From Hymenobacter frigidus (lineage in GTDB: Bacteria > Bacteroidota > Bacteroidia > Cytophagales > Hymenobacteraceae), in the NCBI RefSeq assembly GCF_014640435.1, contig NZ_BMGY01000007.1, positions 62,001 to 126,000 on the forward strand: a DNA stretch of 64,000 nucleotides, written 5' to 3'. Positions 60,792 to 64,000 of this stretch are shown piece by piece (position 1 is the stretch's first letter; each line of letters starts with the position of its first letter). The translations under genes and the position numbers were made by a program. The notes beneath the pieces are model-generated. The model did no database searches and was not told the origin of the DNA. It saw only the letters and a program-made list of their open reading frames with translations.

Positions 60792-61757
60792 CTAGAAACT
60801 CCACAGGTTGTACTCGTACTCAATCAGGTCAGCTGAAGTCTGCTGAGCAGCCAGGATACCCTGCTGGGCACCGCCGTAGATATCGTCCAAGCGGCTGTCA
60901 CCAGCATTTGAAACCTTGGTGATGTAGGAATTGAACAACCACAATTCGAAAGCATCAGCCAGATTCTTATGCTGAGCATCGTTCTCGGCATTGAACCAAA
61001 TGGCGTTCTGTGGATTTGCGCGGAACACCTTCACCAAGTCGCTGTACTTGAACGTACCAATTGGCTTCTCAATACCCGACGTGTTCATGGCCAGCGTCGA
61101 TGGCACCAGCAGCGTGATGGACTTAATATCGTGGTACATTCTCGACCTTTTCTTGTCGAAAATCATATCCTCTTTCACCTCCATCTCATACAGGTCCTTG
61201 TACCGGTATTGATTGCCAACTGGAGCGGCAGCCACAGCTACGGCTGCGGGAGCCGCCACCATAATCACCTTGCCTTTTTTATCCTTCATCGGCTTGCCAG
61301 CGGCATTCAGCTTCGGCACTTTCTTGGCAGCAGCCTTCTTTGATGCCGGGGCACCCCAGTCGTCGCCGCCACCGCCAAGGTCCTTCTCGCTGAAACCAGC
61401 AGCCTTTTCCTCGTCGCTAAGCTTTAGTGCCTCGTCCGCATACGACATATTGCCGGACACTTCCTGGGGGTTAAAAGTCGAGGTCAACGAATCGTTTTTG
61501 TAAGCCTGCAGCTCGCCATGCTTCACTGCTTCCATGATAATCCGGCTGATTTCTTTGCCTTCCGAAAACATGGGCTTGTTCTGCTTCTCACGCAAGTCTA
61601 CCTGCCGCCAAATGCTCTTGCGGAACATCTGGTCGGACGGCGGAATCGGCCGGTGCGAACCGGTGCTGCTTGCCGTAGTAGCCTGCTCCTGAGCTGAGGC
61701 CGATACTGACAGAGCTAAACCTGCCGCGATAACGGCCAACGTGTGCATAGATTTCAT
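60792..61757 (-). CDS. gldN: Gliding motility / type IX secretion protein GldN
   Basis: 321 residues from ATG 61757 (MKSMHTLAVIAAGLAL signal peptide, cut near ASA). The conserved block DDWGAPASKK, ...GNQYRYKDLYEMEVKEDMIFDKKRSRMYHDIKSITLLVPS... and FRANPQNAIWFNAENDAQHKNLADAFELWLFNSYITKVSNA is of the GldN/PorN family. A low-complexity Ala/Lys stretch (about 145-190) is in the middle. GldN forms the periplasmic ring with GldK. It is the last gene of gldL-gldM-gldN. Confidence 0.88.
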   Translation of the reverse strand: MKSMHTLAVIAAGLALSVSASAQEQATTASSTGSHRPIPPSDQMFRKSIWRQVDLREKQNKPMFSEGKEISRIIMEAVKHGELQAYKNDSLTSTFNPQEVSGNMSYADEALKLSDEEKAAGFSEKDLGGGGDDWGAPASKKAAAKKVPKLNAAGKPMKDKKGKVIMVAAPAAVAVAAAPVGNQYRYKDLYEMEVKEDMIFDKKRSRMYHDIKSITLLVPSTLAMNTSGIEKPIGTFKYSDLVKVFRANPQNAIWFNAENDAQHKNLADAFELWLFNSYITKVSNAGDSRLDDIYGGAQQGILAAQQTSADLIEYEYNLWSF

Positions 61758-61815
61758 AACGGGCAAAAGCAAATTGGCTTTAAGATAGTTCGCTAACGTG
61801 GCTAGGCCACAGATA

Positions 61816-63396
61816 TTATAGCAGGGGGATGTTGAACTGCTTGGAGATGTTCACCGTCTCCACTGTGCCCTGGAAGTTCTGGCGCTGTACTTCCTTCACC
61901 TCCACGTAGATACGGTCACCTTCGCGGTAAGCGTTAACCACGTCGCTCAAGTCGGCCGTAGGGCCGCTGATGGTTTTGGTTTGCAAAGCGGGGCGACGGC
62001 CACGTACCAGCGTCACTTCGTAGCGCGATACGCGGTAGCGGGCATCATCCGGCAGGAAAGTCGCAAAGCCAGCGTCCGGAATAGCACGCAGATTCATCGA
62101 GCGCACAGCGGTACCGGGGGTACCCTGCTTCTCATTCACCGGACGGCCACCCACGAAGCATTCAATGGTAGGCTTAGGAATAGGACGAACCTGGAAAGTC
62201 TGCGAACCAATGGCGTTACCACCGCTACTTACGTTCAAGGTCACTTCCTTCGAATTCGGAATCAGCGTCACGTCGCCCAACTTAGCACCGGGCAACACCG
62301 AAGCCCCCGAAGCCGAGAAGCCGGGCTTATACTGCGCACCCAGAGCGGGCACCGATACATTCAGCTTGTTGCCGCACTTGAAGTACAGCGCCTGCACCGA
62401 AGCTGACTGAATTTGCATCACCGGTTTGGTGATGGTGTAAGGCACTTTCACGGTGAAGGTCGTATCCCGGCCGTTCTGGTTGAAGCGGATAGTACCAGTC
62501 CACGAAGATTTGGCGTTACCGGAAGCATCGAACCCACCGGGGCGAGCTGTAAACTCCACCTTGCCTTTGCCATCTGCACTAACTGGCAGCGAACTGCCAT
62601 TCAGCGTCATCCGGGGGCTGATGCTGGAGGCCGAAGCCGTAAGGAACAGCTCAGCCTTATACTTGGTACCAGCAGCCACCGTGTTCGATTCAGCGCTGGC
62701 GAAAGCGCCAATCTTGTCGAATACGATGGTTTTAGCACCTACTTTCTGCGCCTGCGCCGATAGGGCTTCGGCTTCGTACTTCAGTACCTCGGTTTCTTTC
62801 TGCGAGATGGTAGCCAAAGCTGCTACCACGGGCGTGTTCTCGAAGTTCAGTTCGGCGAAGTTTTTCGTTTTCTGGGACTTCTCGGTGACGCGGGTATCCT
62901 CTTTGCCGTCCAGCGCGAGTGGGCTTGCGCTTGGCACGTACTTCTTGATGAAGGTTGAGTAATCGTTCAGTTTTGGCTTCAACTCAGTGTAAGCCAAGCC
63001 GTTATTTTTGCCACCCAGCATCGTGATTGCTACCTTGTCTTCGCCACTCAGGTTGGTCATTTCCGGACCAGTGTTCTCGGTAGCTTTCAGCAGTTTCTCA
63101 CGCAGGCCGCGCAAGTAGGCGGTCATCTCCTTCGTCTTGCTGCGAATTTCTTCGCTTTCCTGCAACACCGTTTTATCACGAGCTTGGTTCTGATTTTTCA
63201 GAACAGCCGCCTGAATGCCTTTGATGGTACCATCGGCTGCCACTGAAGTTTTATCGTTTACGCCCAAAAGGCTGTCGTCGATAAACTTAAACTTCAGCAG
63301 AATCGCTGAGTTCACTTGGAGCGCCAGAAGGGCGGTTAGCACGAGGTACATCATGCCAATCATCTTCTGCCGCGGGGTTTCTTTTCCGCCTGCCAT
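61816..63396 (-). CDS. gldM: Gliding motility / type IX secretion protein GldM
   Basis: 526 residues. A short N-terminus and one membrane helix (QKMIGMMYLVLTALLALQVNSAILLKF, about 10-36) precede four periplasmic domains, as in the PorM/GldM dimer that spans the periplasm and transmits motor rotation. Repeats of Ig-like beta domains are visible (SASVQALYFKCGNKLNVSVPALG; ...SSGGNAIGSQTFQVRPI). The family motif KETPRQKMIGMMYLVLTA at the N-terminus is diagnostic. It lies 50 bases after gldL and 58 before gldN. Confidence 0.93.
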   Translation of the reverse strand: MAGGKETPRQKMIGMMYLVLTALLALQVNSAILLKFKFIDDSLLGVNDKTSVAADGTIKGIQAAVLKNQNQARDKTVLQESEEIRSKTKEMTAYLRGLREKLLKATENTGPEMTNLSGEDKVAITMLGGKNNGLAYTELKPKLNDYSTFIKKYVPSASPLALDGKEDTRVTEKSQKTKNFAELNFENTPVVAALATISQKETEVLKYEAEALSAQAQKVGAKTIVFDKIGAFASAESNTVAAGTKYKAELFLTASASSISPRMTLNGSSLPVSADGKGKVEFTARPGGFDASGNAKSSWTGTIRFNQNGRDTTFTVKVPYTITKPVMQIQSASVQALYFKCGNKLNVSVPALGAQYKPGFSASGASVLPGAKLGDVTLIPNSKEVTLNVSSGGNAIGSQTFQVRPIPKPTIECFVGGRPVNEKQGTPGTAVRSMNLRAIPDAGFATFLPDDARYRVSRYEVTLVRGRRPALQTKTISGPTADLSDVVNAYREGDRIYVEVKEVQRQNFQGTVETVNISKQFNIPLL

Positions 63397-63446
63397 TATC
63401 TGTTTCCGCTAATATTGGATAAAGAACTAAATTGCTGCCGAAGCAA

Positions 63447-64000
63447 TTAGGCTTGGGCTGGAGCCCGCATGGCGTTCAGCATGTTGCCGTACACACGGTT
63501 GAGCGAAGTCAGGTTGCCCGTCAGGTCAGCTACTTGCTTCTGGAACTGCTCGGTGTCTTTACCAGCCTGGGTCATGTTCTCCATGGCGTGGCTCAGCGTG
63601 CCGTAGAATTGGTTCATGGACTTCAAGTGCGTATTGGCATCCTGCAGCTCCATTTCGTACACCGCGTTCAGAGCGCCCAAGTTCTTGGTCACGTTCTGCA
63701 CCTGCATGTGGTACTCTTTAGCATCCGAAGTAGCGTTCGACATGGCCGAAATAGCTTCTACCGTGTTGCCATAAGCTATGTTAATTTTGTCGAGCGAATC
63801 GGCCGCCGAGCGTACTTTCTTCGTGTACTCATCGGTTACGTTGGCAGCTTCGCCCAACTGTGACATCTGCGAAGTAGTGGTGCTGAGGCGGTTCAGGCCC
63901 TGGCCCAGGCTAGTGAGGGCCTCTGGCGTTACATTAGCGTTTTTCAGCATATCGTCAAGCTTCATCGTCAGGCCTTTAGCGCTGTTATCACCCAACTGCT
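63447..64000 (-). CDS. gldL: Gliding motility / T9SS motor protein GldL, C-terminal part (partial)
   Basis: The frame runs off the right edge; the last 184 codons are seen. The visible part is the coiled-coil cytoplasmic region (LTSLGQGLNRLSTTTSQMSQLGEAANVTDEYTKKV, NATSDAKEYHMQVQNVTKNLGALNAVYEMELQDANTH), in the style of GldL/PorL tails. GldL and GldM form the proton-driven rotary motor that powers gliding and secretion. The TTG at 63995 is not a start. The two N-terminal membrane helices are outside the window. Confidence 0.88.
   Translation of the reverse strand, partial: QLGDNSAKGLTMKLDDMLKNANVTPEALTSLGQGLNRLSTTTSQMSQLGEAANVTDEYTKKVRSAADSLDKINIAYGNTVEAISAMSNATSDAKEYHMQVQNVTKNLGALNAVYEMELQDANTHLKSMNQFYGTLSHAMENMTQAGKDTEQFQKQVADLTGNLTSLNRVYGNMLNAMRAPAQA

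Overview
The window is about 60 percent GC, with dense genes, hardly any recognisable Shine-Dalgarno sites, several GTG/TTG starts, TAnnTTTG-type -7 elements and type IX secretion/gliding genes (gldL-gldM-gldN, porW/sprE-like, T9SS sorting domains). This points to a Bacteroidota chromosome. Codon bias, intergenic hairpins of the GTCATGCTGAGC type and the protein style suggest Hymenobacter or a close Cytophagales relative (inference; no database search was possible). No rRNA, tRNA or CRISPR array was seen.

Layout. 0-9.8 kb: the tail of an IS4-like transposase, nadC, a YcxB-like membrane protein, a small lipoprotein, a ZIP metal transporter, a secreted hypothetical protein, the cbpM/cbpA co-chaperone pair, a DUF6799-like protein, a phospholipid acyltransferase and a chromate transporter. 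9.8-18.3 kb: a 2OG-Fe(II) oxygenase, lipoproteins, a two-gene McrB/McrC-type restriction system with a hairpin between its genes, an ECF sigma factor followed by a membrane protein that joins an anti-sigma-like N-terminus to a trypsin-like protease, a DUF1232 protein and an acyl-carrier-like protein. 18.4-25.6 kb: an RND efflux operon (TetR regulator, TolC, adaptor, pump) with a clear operator palindrome. 25.8-31.8 kb: ispF, two tandem M28 peptidases, a GxxExxY gene inside a pair of inverted repeats, and lutB.

31.8-34.9 kb: a three-gene HipBST-type toxin-antitoxin locus with an upstream palindrome, and a channel-like membrane protein. 35-44.2 kb: sdaA, msrB, a patch of decayed genes (glycosyltransferase remnant, frameshifted secreted protein, truncated alpha/beta hydrolase), bifunctional NAD(P)H-hydrate repair enzyme, UbiA-like prenyltransferase, inorganic pyrophosphatase, PafA-like phosphatase and a HAD phosphatase. 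44-46.8 kb: two T9SS cargo-type proteins. 46.8-53.0 kb: the F1Fo ATP synthase operon atpZ-(atpI-like)-atpB-E-F-H-A-G, without atpD and atpC. 53.2-64 kb: porW/sprE-like lipoprotein, penicillin-binding protein 1A, uvrC, and the gliding/T9SS motor genes gldN, gldM and the end of gldL.

The main non-housekeeping items are the HipBST locus, the McrBC pair, the ECF sigma/protease pair, the inverted-repeat-bounded GxxExxY cassette, and a family of long perfect hairpins scattered at nine sites, two of them inside the ATP synthase operon.
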